A stretch of DNA of 64,000 nucleotides from Anthracocystis setariae (GCA_928724745.1 CAKMXJ010000016.1:124001-188000), one strand, 5' to 3'; shown: positions 17,445 through 28,851, counted from the first letter of the stretch. Made by a program: numbers and translations. Notes: generated by a model not told the origin, from the letters alone.

Positions 17445-18147
17445 GATTGGCTATTTGGATCGAGCTGCTCGCCGAACGGGTGTAGGGTGTATAGGCGATG
17501 GTGGATGATGGCGCAGAGAGAGTCGTCCAAGATTTTTTCTGTTTTTTTTTTTTTTTTTTTGACAGAAATTTGTGAAGAGGAGGACCCTGAACGGAGAAAG
17601 CTTTCTTCTCTGATTTTTCAGATTTCTCCACACGGATCGTAGAAAATGAGATGTTTGTGTTAGATCGAAAAGTTGGCTATCTGGGCGGACCTGGAAATGG
17701 CTCAGTTGAAAATCGAAATTTGTGGCAGCGCAGCGGAAAAAGGGAGCGCAGCTGGGATGGATTTGGGTTGGGCTGCATCACAACAGTCCAATGACGACGA
17801 TGGGCACACGCAGCACAGCACAGTACGTGCTGGACCGACAAGGGCTGGCATGACTTGACTTCTCTCTTGGCGATTTACGAGGCTTCAACACTGTGGTCTG
17901 TCTGCCGTGCTCTGCAGTCTGAAGCCGACTCCACATGCAGTCACAGGCAGACGAGCGCTCAAACATCCAATTTCGGCAATTCAGCTTTGCCAACCACCTC
18001 ACCCAGGGTTCGCTTTTCAAGTAGCACACATCCACTCGTCTCGATACCATCATCACCATTGCGCCTTTTGTCGCTCCATCTCACACGACTAGCAACCTAT
18101 CTGCAGCATCCACTTGTCACCGAGCTCTGGTGTAGCTGCAGCACACC
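17445..18147. other. Divergent promoter region, RIO2 / NPC2-like gene
   Basis: About 700 bp between two divergent start codons. It contains a T19 run (17542-17560) just upstream of RIO2 and pyrimidine-rich leader sequence before the ATG at 18148. No gene is seen. Confidence 0.5.
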
Positions 18148-18818
18148 ATGAAGTTCCTCGCCGTAACCCTTGCCTCGCTCTCTTTGGCATCTCAAGCTCT
18201 GGCTTGGGGCTGCATTGGTCAGGACTGTGCTCAGGCTGCAAACCAGATTGCTTTCTCTGCACCCGAACCTGCAAGCTACAACGACAACACAATCGCCTCT
18301 ACTCTCGATGGCGCCTGGCAATGGGCTAGCTGTGGCACAGGCCAAGAGGTAGTCGATGTAGATGAGATCATTGTCAGCCCCGACCCGCCTGTTCCTGGCA
18401 AAGATCTCACCGTTCGTGCCAAGGGTACCATCAAGGATCAAGTCAGCGTAAGTCTCGACCCCAGTCTCCGAACACAAGCGCATCAATCGCATCCACGATC
18501 CACTGACATTCTTCTTATCTCTTCTGATCATCTTTGTCTTGCTGCGTGATTCAGGATGGCACATTCGCCGACGTCGTGGTCAAGCTCGGTCTCATCCGAC
18601 TACTCGCTCGCCGATTCGATGTCTGTGAAGAGGCAAGGGCCAACAACGCCCAGTTGCAGTGCCCTCTCTCCGCCGGTGCCTACGAACTCGAACAGACCGT
18701 CGCTTTGCCCCGAGAGATCCCACCGGGCAAGTTCAACGTTCACGTCACCGGTGAAAACCAGGACGGATCCAACCTTCTTTGCCTCGACCTCAGCATCCAG
18801 TTCGGTTTCCGACGATAA
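18148..18818 (+). CDS. NPC2: NPC2/ML-domain lipid transfer protein, 187 aa
   Basis: Two exons, 18148-18447 and 18555-18818; the 107-bp intron has GTAAGT and TTCAG ends and a CTGAC branch site, and the frame is kept. Residues 1-19 form a signal peptide ending ALA. The mature protein has the ML-domain cysteines (CIGQDC near the start, WASCGTG, FDVCEEA, LQCPLS, LLCLDL) and ends in a beta-strand typical of the family. Fungal members bind phosphatidylinositol/phosphatidylglycerol or sterols in the vacuole or secretory pathway. Length fits the family (about 170-190 aa). Confidence 0.92.
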
Positions 18819-19144
18819 ATCATCAAGAGCACTTCGTTCCCCTTCACTCCGCTCACGTCATCTTTCAGTGCGTCTCGGTATCGTTCCTTCTCACCGCAAT
18901 GAATCGTCTCTAGATGAATGGAACACAGAGCAGGGCTAGAGCTCTATTCAGATTGTCCAATGAGTGATGATGCAATTTCAGACCGACGACGACTCCGAAT
19001 AACTTAAAGACAAGAATTGCAAAGAAAAAAAAATGAGACGAGATGCAAGGTGCGAGGGATAGAACTAGAGAAGAGACAGACGACAAAGGTGGTGGAAGCA
19101 ACGAAGCAATGAAGCAATGAAGCAATGAAGCAGAGAATGTGACA
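18819..19144. other. Convergent 3' region
   Basis: Region of 326 bp between the ends of the NPC2-like gene and the DUF4097-type gene. It contains a short GAAGCAAT repeat at about 19098-19128. No gene is seen. Confidence 0.4.
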
Positions 19145-21028
19145 CTACTTGAACGTGAGCACAGCCAAGCCTACCTCTGTGCTAGCAGTAACCTCGGCGC
19201 CTTTGGGTAACACTGCAGGTTTACCAGGTGACTCCCACCACACGCGTCCCCTGGTCAAGCGATGAATCCATCCAAAGCTGTCTTCGTCAACGACAAAGCG
19301 GTGTACGCCTCGTTCACTCTCAACGCCATCCGTAGCCCCTGCACCGCGAGTGTTCGAGTGAGTGGCACCCTTGAGCTCCCACTGGCCCTGGAATTCGGGA
19401 TGCAGCGAGACCGAGACAGCCGCGACCTCACTCGAGGCATGGCATCGGAGAGGCACTTCTTCTTCATGCCGCACAAAGTCAAGCTCGACAGAGCCGGTCT
19501 GAGAATGAGCGTCGACCGAAACGAGGTCCGTCTTGCCAAGACCAGGGGCATCCAATCTCGCCATGTCGGGCTTTTCGATCGCGACGGCGGCCTCGATACG
19601 GCCTGTTTGCGAGCGAAGGGAAAGGGTGTGATTGACATTGAACACTGCGCCTTCCGCAATGATGCCTCCATTGAGCGATTCCGATCGTAGTGTGGTAGCT
19701 CGGAATGAGGTTTGCTGACCAACCCGAATGTGTCCGTTGGTGGTTTGCAGTGTGAGATCGTAGGCTGCTTCGAGCTTCGAGTTCTGATCAATGTCAAGGT
19801 GACCATTGGTCGTCTTGAACTCCATCGACTGAGCTTCGAATGATCCTCCCATGTGAAGCTTGCCATTGGTGGTTGTGAGATGAATGTCAGCGATGGCGCG
19901 GATCGACGTCGATTGGATCTTGCCGACCTGAGTGCGCGCGTGCAGTTTGCCAAAGTAATAGTCGGGTCGGATTGGCGAATCGTCTCGTACTCGCAAACTT
20001 CTCTTTGAGCCTGAAGGCGGCTCAAAGAGATCAATGCTGGAAGCACCGGCGTCGATGGAAAGTGTGGGGATGTTGATGTGCGGCGGAATGATCACCTTGA
20101 CATCATAGATTAGAGCACTCCTTTCAACAGAGACGGCCTTGGCATACGTCAAGATTTCAAGCCCCTCGTCGTAGAGACCTCGCTTCATCTTGGCGACGAG
20201 ACTGGTATCGAAAAGTTTTTTGTACTCTTCGTCGTAACGGGCAGTGATGTCTACTTTGACAAAGTCCTTCTCTGCAGCTGGAACGTCTGCGGTCTGGTGT
20301 ACCACAGTGATGGTACCAGGAACACTTCCGGCCGGCTCAGGGCGATCGGATCGAAGGGGATCAACATCAACAAAGATGGATTCGGTGGAAGCAAAGCTAT
20401 CGGGAGCTTTGTTGGGGTTGAGCAGGAAGCTGGTGGTTTGCATGCATTGGACGCGCTTTGTGCCTTTTACGGAAGCACAGTTGTGCCATTGCCACTTTGC
20501 CTCCTCGACAATGTGGCCATCCTCGTGAAGTGGCGCGGGCTTGGTGTCGGGAATGTTGGAATAATCCCAATCTTGGTGAAGGCCGCTGCCGATATTGTCG
20601 TTGTAAGACTGTGAAAACGCGGGTCCCGTGACGAGGATGAGGATCCAAAGACCAATGATGCATGCACTGGCCTGTGCAAATCGGTTAGATGGCCACCATC
20701 GCATCACCGCCCTGTAGATTGCTGCAAATGCAGCGGAGAAGGTGAGGAGATCACCAGAGCTTGTGCGAGGGAAGCAAGCCTGGATGTGTTCCTTGGTTGT
20801 GCGAGAAACGGTGAACCAGTTGGCTGGATTCCACTTGTTTCGAAAGCGTGCATCGACACGAATAGTGTCATCGTATGAAGGTGGTAGTGGGGGATATTTT
20901 GGCGACGATGATACGGTACTGGGCTGCTCTTCCGCGAGGCTGTCATCGATAGCGAAACGGTGGTCCAGCTCTGCGGCATCGTTCTGCAGCAGAGGCTGGT
21001 TGTCAAGCGAGTGACGTGTTCGATCCAT
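19145..21028 (-). CDS. Single-pass membrane protein with DUF4097-like beta-solenoid, 627 aa
   Basis: The N-terminal part (1-120) is hydrophilic and disordered, with a PPSY motif (LPPSYDD) that could bind WW-domain ubiquitin ligases. One hydrophobic segment (about 122-140, IIGLWILILVTG) is the likely membrane anchor. The rest has repeated short beta-strand units (TTTNGKLHMGG, KTTNGHLDI, QTTNGHIRVG, RSQTGRIEA) spaced about 20-25 residues, the pattern of DUF4097 / adhesin-like beta-helix proteins. The function of the fungal family is unknown. No introns are evident. It is divergent from the PPR gene. Confidence 0.8.
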   Translation of the reverse strand: MDRTRHSLDNQPLLQNDAAELDHRFAIDDSLAEEQPSTVSSSPKYPPLPPSYDDTIRVDARFRNKWNPANWFTVSRTTKEHIQACFPRTSSGDLLTFSAAFAAIYRAVMRWWPSNRFAQASACIIGLWILILVTGPAFSQSYNDNIGSGLHQDWDYSNIPDTKPAPLHEDGHIVEEAKWQWHNCASVKGTKRVQCMQTTSFLLNPNKAPDSFASTESIFVDVDPLRSDRPEPAGSVPGTITVVHQTADVPAAEKDFVKVDITARYDEEYKKLFDTSLVAKMKRGLYDEGLEILTYAKAVSVERSALIYDVKVIIPPHINIPTLSIDAGASSIDLFEPPSGSKRSLRVRDDSPIRPDYYFGKLHARTQVGKIQSTSIRAIADIHLTTTNGKLHMGGSFEAQSMEFKTTNGHLDIDQNSKLEAAYDLTLQTTNGHIRVGQQTSFRATTLRSESLNGGIIAEGAVFNVNHTLSLRSQTGRIEAAVAIEKPDMARLDAPGLGKTDLVSVDAHSQTGSVELDFVRHEEEVPLRCHASSEVAAVSVSLHPEFQGQWELKGATHSNTRGAGATDGVESERGVHRFVVDEDSFGWIHRLTRGRVWWESPGKPAVLPKGAEVTASTEVGLAVLTFK

Positions 21029-21565
21029 GTTGGCGACCAGGGTTCAGATCGTTGATGGGCCGGAAAGTCGGTCGCGTGGTTCGTGCCAAGGAGGATGGCG
21101 CTGAGTTGCAGTGTGGAGGATGTATGTAGGAAAGCAAGAGGTAAAGATGCGAAGCTGGTGAATGTTGATGTGCGAGGTTGGTGCTTTGTGGCGATGAACA
21201 GTATAAAGGGGGATTGCAGGCTGAGCTGTCCAAAATCTTGAAACTGACCCTTTATTTGGGATTGGGTTTGGCAGCTGAGCCACCACCGTTATGCGCCGCC
21301 TCGGCATTGGACATGCTCAATCTGCCTCCCGTGCCGAGTGCACTCACCAATTGGCAACCCATCCAAAATATCATGACGATCTAACAGTCAAAACCTTTTC
21401 CTTGCCCGGAATTCGGGTCTCGGTATTCAAATGGACCCGTCAAGACGTTTTAGAATTCACCGTGGAATCTTCCTGGAACTGCTCTCTCACTGCCCCGCCC
21501 GTCTACTACCCATCAGGGCCATTCTCTAGCTGAAAGAGCCGGGCATACAAGGTGCGTTTGCGATC
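21029..21565. other. Divergent promoter region, DUF4097-type / PPR genes
   Basis: About 540 bp between two divergent ATGs. A TATA-like motif (CAGTATAAAGG on the plus strand) is near 21200. No gene is seen. Confidence 0.4.
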
Positions 21566-24256
21566 ATGCTGCGTATAACAGCCATCACCGCTGTCGGCGC
21601 CGCTCGTCCAGCACTCCAAGCTGGCTTGCGGCCACAATTCCCGACCTCTTGTGTTGCGAGGAATTACAGCGGCGCCGATACCTCCTTCAGCGTTCACATA
21701 CCGAAAGCAAGTAAAAAGCATCATCGGTCAGCAGGTGCAACCAACAAGACTCGTCCGAACCAATACGTCAAAAGCCAGTCTCCCGGCTCAAGCTCTTCCC
21801 ACGCTCCATCTCGAAGCACGCGTGCACTCGCTCTAAGATCAGCACGGCAAGCAACATCATCTGGCGCACCATACTCAGAGCTACAAGCGTTGAAGAGAGC
21901 GATTGATGATCAAGACTTTGCCTCAATATGGTCAGTCTGGCAGGATCTTGGACCGAGCACGCGGAAGCTTGGTCTCGCCGTCCAGCACAAGCTTCTTACT
22001 TTGTGTTCTGATCATGCCTCTGCAACTCCAGAAGTGCTCCGAGCGCCGCACTGGCAAGAGCAAATCGCTGCATTTGCCGACTCTGCATCACTCACAGGCG
22101 ACTTCGATACTATCTATCGCTGGTTCCGCCTCCTTCTTGCAAGCGATCAATCTGACCACGTCGTTCGCATCTGGGAACAGATTGTTCGCGCACGACTCGA
22201 CCAAGCACCCAATGTAATCCCAACAAACGATGCATCAGAGCCAACGACGGATGCATCAGGCAAAGAAGAGAAGTTTGTACGCCTTGACGAATCGCATCTC
22301 GGTGAAAAGCTCGACCTTCACGACGTCATCTGCCTTGTTGCATTTGCAACTACGAAATGCAAACGGGCACATAATTTTGTCGATCTTTTCGACAAGGTGG
22401 ATATCGGCTCACCGTTCAGACTCTATTTCAACATGGTTCGCGCCGAGCGCATCTTCAAGTCGCTGCCAACTCCAACAGGTCAAGCCATCGCAACTGACTG
22501 GAAGTTGGTGGAACCCATCATATGGAATGTCGAGCTCGCTCGTGGTCTCTCCTCGGGCTCCGGTGGCCCACAACGTATTTCTCGCCTCCTTGGCTCACTC
22601 TTCCAGATGAGACAAGTCGAGGAAGCTTTCGCCATCTTCCAGACTGCCATGCGTGCCGCTTTACAGAAACCCACCTGGCTCCACATTGAAAGACCTGGAG
22701 GTTCTCCACCTGCATCTTCACAGCGAGCGCAATGGACGGAGAGCTGCTGGGCTCTCTGTCTTTCCAACTTCATCGCCTCAGGACGAACCGATCTGGCTAT
22801 GAAGGTCTGGACGGTGTTCCAACAACAACGACTTCGGCCCGGTCCCCGGATCTGGAATGCTCTCCTAGACGGCTATGGCACAACGAGGAACTATACAGCC
22901 GCTGTCTCGACCTGGTCCGCTGCACTCAAGCAGGCCGCTACCGATCCAGGATCAGCAAAGGTGCCGGACGAGCAAATGTACACCACCATGATCAACATTC
23001 ACTTCAGGGAAAGACAGATAGAAGAGGCGATGACTTTGGTCGCAGAGATGAAGGCAAGAAGTACTCGGCTGGGCGGCAACCTGAATCTGCAAGCAGAAAC
23101 TCTGAACGCGGTCATTCATGGTCTAAATATCAACGGCTATCATCCGCAAGCTCGCACCATGTTTGATGAAATGCTCGCCAAGGGTCCTGCACCCAACATT
23201 GGCACGATCAACACGTTTCTTCGTTCCTACGCCCGAATCGGCGATCTTGCTAGCCTGGCCTCGACCCTTCGACTTGCGGAAAAACTGTCGCTCAAGCCAG
23301 ACGTGGTCTCTTTTACCACCGTACTCGACGCGCTTCTCAGGAACGGCAGCGAATCTACCACCGACTCTGTCGTCAAGACGCTCAATATCATGACTGCGTT
23401 GGGCGTCCAAGCGAACGTCGTCACGTACACAGCCATGATCAAGGCCTGCCTTGAAGGCGCAGAGGCTGCACAACTTGAGATGGCATCTCAAACCATGCTG
23501 GGAGATTCGTCGAATCTCTCGAAAAGGAGCGAGTTGGCAGCGAACGATGACGTCAACATCGAAGCGGCGTTGGAGCTGTTAAACAGGATGTTGCAGGCAA
23601 GAATTGAGCCGACTGAGATCACCTATACGGCGATCATCGAAGGTATTTTGCAAAGTCCGGATGCTGTGGTTCACGCCTTCCAGACCAAGACGATCCCCAG
23701 GCAGTACTGCGCCCTTCCTAAGCCGTTGGCGAGACTAGAAGAAACGGACGAGACCGTGCAGCGATGGGCTCACACGACGCCAGACGTTTCCTTAGCATTG
23801 CTGCTTTTGGAGCACATGAAACGCTACAACTTGATGCCGACTCCGATCACGTTCCGATCGCTCATCGATTTACTCTGCAGCGTCCGTACGGATCAAGCTG
23901 CCTTTGTGCGCTCAATGGATCTCATCGACGACATGCTCCTCCGTACAAACTTATCGCAAACCGCCACGCGCCGGCTCGGGCCTTTTGCCAACGTCGTACT
24001 CCGAGGCGAGGAAGTTTATCCACCTACTTTACATCTGCCGAATTACAGGACATGGGTGGTCATCCTTGGCTCGCTGATCGACCGGCTGCTGAACGGTCCC
24101 CGCGATACAACTTCGGTCACCACTTGTGCGAGGGCGTTGAAAACCGCGGTCAGGCTCGTTCGCGAAACGGATTCTCTCTATGGAGCTGAAGGAGGAACGT
24201 CGCTTTCGAAGCTCGTTGAAAGGGCCGCCTCGCTCACTGCGCATCTACCACGCTGA
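21566..24256 (+). CDS. Mitochondrial pentatricopeptide repeat (PPR) protein, 896 aa
   Basis: The N-terminus (MLRITAITAVGAARPALQ) is basic and free of acidic residues, fitting a mitochondrial targeting signal. Residues about 390-740 contain a run of PPR helical pairs, recognised by phrases such as WNALLDGYGTTRNYTAAV, YTTMINIHFRERQIEEAM, LNAVIHGLNINGYHPQAR and YTAMIKACLEG, and further repeats near 810. Such proteins bind organelle RNA and act in its processing, stability or translation; the specific target is unknown. The frame is uninterrupted and the stop is 140 bp from the stop of the convergent VPS20 gene. Confidence 0.88.
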   Translation: MLRITAITAVGAARPALQAGLRPQFPTSCVARNYSGADTSFSVHIPKASKKHHRSAGATNKTRPNQYVKSQSPGSSSSHAPSRSTRALALRSARQATSSGAPYSELQALKRAIDDQDFASIWSVWQDLGPSTRKLGLAVQHKLLTLCSDHASATPEVLRAPHWQEQIAAFADSASLTGDFDTIYRWFRLLLASDQSDHVVRIWEQIVRARLDQAPNVIPTNDASEPTTDASGKEEKFVRLDESHLGEKLDLHDVICLVAFATTKCKRAHNFVDLFDKVDIGSPFRLYFNMVRAERIFKSLPTPTGQAIATDWKLVEPIIWNVELARGLSSGSGGPQRISRLLGSLFQMRQVEEAFAIFQTAMRAALQKPTWLHIERPGGSPPASSQRAQWTESCWALCLSNFIASGRTDLAMKVWTVFQQQRLRPGPRIWNALLDGYGTTRNYTAAVSTWSAALKQAATDPGSAKVPDEQMYTTMINIHFRERQIEEAMTLVAEMKARSTRLGGNLNLQAETLNAVIHGLNINGYHPQARTMFDEMLAKGPAPNIGTINTFLRSYARIGDLASLASTLRLAEKLSLKPDVVSFTTVLDALLRNGSESTTDSVVKTLNIMTALGVQANVVTYTAMIKACLEGAEAAQLEMASQTMLGDSSNLSKRSELAANDDVNIEAALELLNRMLQARIEPTEITYTAIIEGILQSPDAVVHAFQTKTIPRQYCALPKPLARLEETDETVQRWAHTTPDVSLALLLLEHMKRYNLMPTPITFRSLIDLLCSVRTDQAAFVRSMDLIDDMLLRTNLSQTATRRLGPFANVVLRGEEVYPPTLHLPNYRTWVVILGSLIDRLLNGPRDTTSVTTCARALKTAVRLVRETDSLYGAEGGTSLSKLVERAASLTAHLPR

Positions 24257-24324
24257 GGCAACAGCATCAAAGGTAAATCGATGCGAATCCAGTTGCCATT
24301 GTTGATCCAAGATGAACGCGCGCA

Positions 24325-24325
<1 letters not shown>

Positions 24326-24389
<64 letters not shown>
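24326..24389. repeat. (TG)32 microsatellite
   Basis: Perfect dinucleotide run of about 64 bp immediately downstream of the VPS20 stop codon, in the convergent intergenic space. Confidence 0.95.
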
Positions 24390-24390
<1 letters not shown>

Positions 24391-24396
24391 GGGGAG

Positions 24397-25393
24397 TTAT
24401 GCCAAAACAGCTTCGCGCTCGCGTTCGGGTTCGGGTTGTGCCTGTGGTTTTGTCGGCTGTGATATGGGCGTGTCCTCTTGCTTGGAGACTGGCTCTGTCT
24501 GCGGTGCGGATGGCAACGAGACTTTTGGCTGTGGCTCGTTGATCTTAATGCCGGCAGCTTCGCGTTCGAGCGCTTCGAGCTCGGATTGTACCGCATCCTC
24601 TTCTTCGGCTGTCATTGTGGTGGCCAGCATCTCGTCGATCTCCTGCGACTCGGAAAGAAGAGCAGCAAATCGCATCAGTACGACATCCAAAGGGATATGG
24701 ACATGCGTCAAGTAAAAGAGGAAGCTTGTACGTACTCTTTGGTATGCTTGTGCTTCAGCCGTTTCTTCAAGCAGCCTCTCAACCGATTCCGGGTTCATCT
24801 CCTTATGGATCTCTTTAAGCACGGCGTTACCTTGTTGCAAACCCAGCATGACGCTTTGTTGAATTTGCGAGAACTCGATCGATGAGACCTTTGCGAGAAG
24901 TAGCCATATCGAGTGAATATTGTCAGTGACAGTCAGATGAATGAACGAGAAGGCGTCAACTTACCAGGCCTTCGAGAGTCTCCAACTGTGAATCAGTCTT
25001 CTGGATCAGATTCTCTTGGTATTTGCGTCTTCTCAAAGCTGTGAGCGCCTTGGTCTTGTCTCCTTTGGCGAGGCATTGTCTGGCTATCTCGTGCTCTCGA
25101 TCGAGCACCACTTGCAACTGTACAACGGGACAAGAGTGCGGTGTTCAGCATCGTGCTCCTCGTCTTTCGGAATGGAGATGGAATGGCGGCTAACCTTCTT
25201 CTGATACTGCTTGATTCGATCTCTTTGAAGTTTCAAGCTGTCATGACCACGGTGGATTTCGTATCACACGTCAGAGAGTATCGATGTCAGTGCTCGACTG
25301 AAGACTCGCACTTGGATGATGAGGGCAGACTTACTCCAAAACCGCGCGGTCATGCGGGGTAATCTTTGGACCCTTGGAGCTGGTTGCACCCAT
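24397..25393 (-). CDS. VPS20: ESCRT-III subunit VPS20/CHMP6, 217 aa, five exons
   Basis: Vps20 starts ESCRT-III assembly on endosomes for multivesicular body formation. I rebuilt the gene from splice signals: exons 25335-25393, 25195-25237, 24965-25117, 24736-24888 and 24397-24642; all introns are GT-AG and the frame is kept (654 bp including stop). The protein begins MGATSSKG, so Gly2 can be myristoylated as in known Vps20. It contains AVLDLKLQRDRIKQYQKK and the Snf7-type helices, then a C-terminal acidic helix (QEIDEMLATTMTAEEEDAVQ) and a Pro/Glu-rich tail. Four introns are unusual among the mostly intronless neighbours. Total length fits the family. Confidence 0.93.
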
Positions 25394-26033
25394 CTTTGCG
25401 TTGGTGTTCTTGGTGTCTGAGCCTCGCTTGCGTTGTCAATGAATGATGCGATCCGATAACGTCCAGTGGAGTCGGGTCTGCAGTCTGAACCTACTCAGAT
25501 CCGCAGATTCGTCAATGGCGATGTTGGGTCGAGTTGATGGTAGAACGGCGATCAAGCACTACAGGGTTACGCGCGATTCGGCAGAAGCAGATGGCGGTGT
25601 GCAATGTCGAATCGATGGCTCGAGATTTAATTCCAGATAAAGCTCCGACGCGTGATTGAATTTGGCAGCTTGTTGCTGCCGCCAACATATATGTTTAAAA
25701 AAGGTGGCTGCATCCGTCTTATCTGTGATCACCGATAGCATGCAGCGTTCGAGCCACTGATGTTGGCAACTTGACTCCGCTACAAAGTACACACTGTGCT
25801 CGACGAATGCAAATACAAGCATGGACAGAAGGTCATGTATGATGAGTCAAAATGCAGTTTTCCTTGGAGTCATAATTCTGATGCCGAGATTCGATACAAG
25901 TACAATCAAACATGATGGTATGCAAGAGAGGACAAGAGGTATGAGATGCTAATAGCGACGTAAAGAGCTCGTGCGGGTCATTAAGGTAGACTTGAGATGT
26001 GGTATACAAGGTATACAAGGCATGAAAGGACGA
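25394..26033. other. Intergenic region upstream of VPS20
   Basis: Region of 640 bp between VPS20 and the downstream end of the next minus-strand gene. It should contain the VPS20 promoter. No other gene or repeat is seen. Confidence 0.4.
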
Positions 26034-27488
26034 TCACTGCCTCCAGAGCGGAGAAACATGTCCCGGATCGGGAACGATCTCGACCGCGCTAGACGAGTGG
26101 CTATATAGCGAAGCGCTATGCTGACTGAGCAGGGCTCCAACATCTTCGAAAGAGTTGATTTCCTTGTACAAAGGGTGGTCGTCTGCCACGCTGGTGAAAC
26201 CAAAGCTGGGATGAAGGTGTGCCGAAGTGATACTTGGCGTGACTGGTGTCGAAGCAGTCGAGGATGAAAGGGCTCGGAGCGGAGCGGTAGGGTTGAAAAG
26301 AGGTAGACTGAGCAGCTTGGGCACAGACCAGGAACGGGTCAATGTGGCCTTCAAGCCTTTGTCAGACTCGGATGCTGGATCGCGAGGGAGGACCGAGCCA
26401 ATGCGTTCGCGACGTCGACGAAGAAGCTCGCTGGCTTCAGCCGATAGCTCTTTGGGTGTGGTGGAAGAGCGTCGACGAGGTTGCAGAGGCGATTGTTGAG
26501 CCTCGATCGGTTCGCTAGCGAGACCCTCTTCACCGTCAGCAACCACGAACTTCTCGAGGGCAGACGAGCCAAAGTCAAGCACCAGTTCGGCGAGACGTGA
26601 AACAAAGTTGCCACCGTGCTTTCGGATGAGAATCGACTGTGCGTCGTCCGAGTCAAGCTCGTCAGGGGATCTGGGCTGCTGCGAAAGGGTGGAGCGAGTC
26701 GAGAGGCCCAGAGCGCGGCGCTTGGAGCCAAGACGACGAGGAGATTTTGATGTCGACGCGGACGAGGTCTTGCGCTGTTCTCGGAGACGAATGATGCCTG
26801 CAGCCAACTGAGCCTCGGGATCCTGGTCGCCAGCATCTCCGTGGCAAGAGCCGTCAGACTCGGAGCACTCGATGCGGACGACAGGAGGACTGCACGTCTT
26901 TGGGGATGGCCCGATGGTTGCAATCGGCGAGGGCACAGTCAGTGTGAGGGGAGCGGCAGTAGTGGAGAAGGATGACACGTTGGCGGTGGAGAGGCGAAGG
27001 GGTTGAGCCGTGTCGATGGTGAGGGGACGAGCAGGCATCAATTTGGAAGTCGAGCCGATGGTGGAACGGTTCTTGCGAAGGGTGCGGGGCTCGGAAGTGG
27101 GAGAGGTGGCAGGTGCAGTCATGGAGCGGGAGCGAGCCATCTCCATGGGGAAACTCGAGGCGATCAGGCTGGGAAGGGTGGCAGATCGGCCCCTGAAGTG
27201 GTGTTCGGCGTCCAAGTTGTTTTCAATGGGAGAGTTTGCAAGGAAAGCATCGTCGTCAGTGTCAGTGGTGTCGTCGCTGTCGTAGCTCATGGTGTGAGTG
27301 ACAGGAGTAAACCAGCTGGCGCTCCAGCTATCAAGGTCGCTGTGACGGCTGGTGGAGCGTCGCTTTTGAAGCTCATGGTGATATTCTAGACCTGAGCCAT
27401 CCGAGGCAACGCGGCTAAGGAAGTGGGTGCGGACGAAGACGGGGTCGTTGGTGTAGGCGTATGGAGAAGAGGAATCGAGGGAAGCCAT
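26034..27488 (-). CDS. Disordered protein of unknown function, 484 aa
   Basis: I do not recognise the family. The protein is rich in Ser, Thr, Pro and Arg, with acidic patches (SDDTTDTDDDAF) and many RRxS/T and SP sites, as in phosphorylation-controlled regulators. A more ordered block lies near residues 285-330 (SILIRKHGGNFVSRLAELVL). An in-frame ATG at 27527 exists, but the start at 27488 (MASLDSSSPY) has the better context, preceded by a pyrimidine-rich leader. No introns are evident. Confidence 0.7.
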   Translation of the reverse strand: MASLDSSSPYAYTNDPVFVRTHFLSRVASDGSGLEYHHELQKRRSTSRHSDLDSWSASWFTPVTHTMSYDSDDTTDTDDDAFLANSPIENNLDAEHHFRGRSATLPSLIASSFPMEMARSRSMTAPATSPTSEPRTLRKNRSTIGSTSKLMPARPLTIDTAQPLRLSTANVSSFSTTAAPLTLTVPSPIATIGPSPKTCSPPVVRIECSESDGSCHGDAGDQDPEAQLAAGIIRLREQRKTSSASTSKSPRRLGSKRRALGLSTRSTLSQQPRSPDELDSDDAQSILIRKHGGNFVSRLAELVLDFGSSALEKFVVADGEEGLASEPIEAQQSPLQPRRRSSTTPKELSAEASELLRRRRERIGSVLPRDPASESDKGLKATLTRSWSVPKLLSLPLFNPTAPLRALSSSTASTPVTPSITSAHLHPSFGFTSVADDHPLYKEINSFEDVGALLSQHSASLYSHSSSAVEIVPDPGHVSPLWRQ

Positions 27489-27907
27489 GACGGTAGAAGG
27501 GAGACCACAGCTACAAAGATGGGTCAACGGCCAAAAGGGATGCTAGTGGTGAGATCGGTGCGGTGGGCAAGTCTGGAGTCGTCGATAGGATGAGACGATC
27601 AAAGAACAGGATGGCGTGGCTGGTGGTTCTGGTGTAGAAAGCGATCGTGAGAGCAGGGCAGGGGGATGGGCGATCACCGATAGACGTGGATGGGGGAAGG
27701 ATGATGAGGTGGAAGATATCTGAGGTATGATCGTATATATTGGTCGTCGCATTGTTGGAGATCGACGGAGGCAGAGGCGGTTTGTAGCGTAGTGGATTGA
27801 TAGGAACGGCGGCTAGTTCTGAGACTAGAGGCGCCCAGCGTGGGTTTGGTTTTTTTGCGCACTGCTTCGAATTTCGACAAGAGTGACAGTTCGACGGAGG
27901 GTTTGCA

Positions 27908-27939
<32 letters not shown>

Positions 27940-28667
27940 GCAGCAAGAAGCAGAAGCATGCGTGGTGGCTGCCGAATTGCGGATGTAGGAGAGCATAGCC
28001 GAGGAGTCGCGAGGTGAGGGGAGAAAACGAAACACCCAGAAAGGGGCTAAAGTGAACTGGGATATAGAACAGGGGGGCGACTAAGGTGCTGTACAGTACA
28101 GTACTGCGCTGTGGGGTGCGGGGCCAAGACTTTGTTGCCAATCAGAAGCGCTTATTCACCCTTTCGTCCAAATCTCGACGAAAAGAGCAACACCACCATC
28201 ACTTCCGACGTGGTCTGTTCGCATTCGGTCCCGGATCCGTTTCGATTTGAACAAATGATCAACCAAGGTGGTTGACAAGAAAATAAGCTCCTGTCTTGGT
28301 GCAGATTCTATGGTGACAAGCCATCGTCAACATCACTCAAATCGATCGATTCCATGTCAAGAGGCGAGCTTGAGATGGCTCATCTCGCTTCAGATAAAGC
28401 GCGCCCAGGTCAAGTGGAAAAAGACACTGATGCTCTGCCGTAACAACAGCTAGACCAAAGTCACAAGTGGCTTGAATACACCCAGGAGTGGGGCAAGAGA
28501 GATCAGTACAAAATTTGTTGCAGGAAGCCGTTTTTTTTTTTTTTTTTTTTTTTTTCCCTGCCTCTGCCTCTTCCTCTGGCTCTCTCTCTCTTCAGCGTCA
28601 TTCAGCTGCTGTGAATGGGTGACAATTGAAGTTCAAAATAAAAAAATTTAGATTTTGTATTCGGGAC
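27489..28667. other. Leader/promoter region with CAG-type repeat and T25 run
   Basis: Contains a (GCA)n run at about 27915-27945 in the probable 5' leader of the gene at 26034-27488, a CTGTACAGTACAGTACTG motif at 28089-28106 and a T25 run at 28531-28555. No gene is seen. Confidence 0.5.
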
Positions 28668-28851
28668 CCATGAGGAACGGCGTCTCGAAATACTGCGATT
28701 GATTTCCTCGGTCTGGCCGCATGCTCTTGGCGCCGTTCAAACTCTGTGGCTCGCTGTTCTCATGCACAAGCCGGGTCAAAGCATCCGGTGCAACCTCAAC
28801 CTGCGCGTGGCTTTCCGTTCCGACAAGTGTGGGTTTGAATTCTCTGATGAG
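28668..28851 (-). CDS. Possible last exon of an unrecognised gene
   Basis: On the minus strand a consensus intron (donor GTAAGA at about 28914, T-rich stretch, CATCAG acceptor near 28852) is followed by an open frame that begins EFKPTLVGTES and ends YFETPFLMGPEYKI before TAA. Composition and splice signals look coding. The upstream exon is unclear: the frame joining cleanly at the consensus donor meets a stop, and other joins need weaker sites. I do not recognise the product. Limits are approximate. Confidence 0.35.
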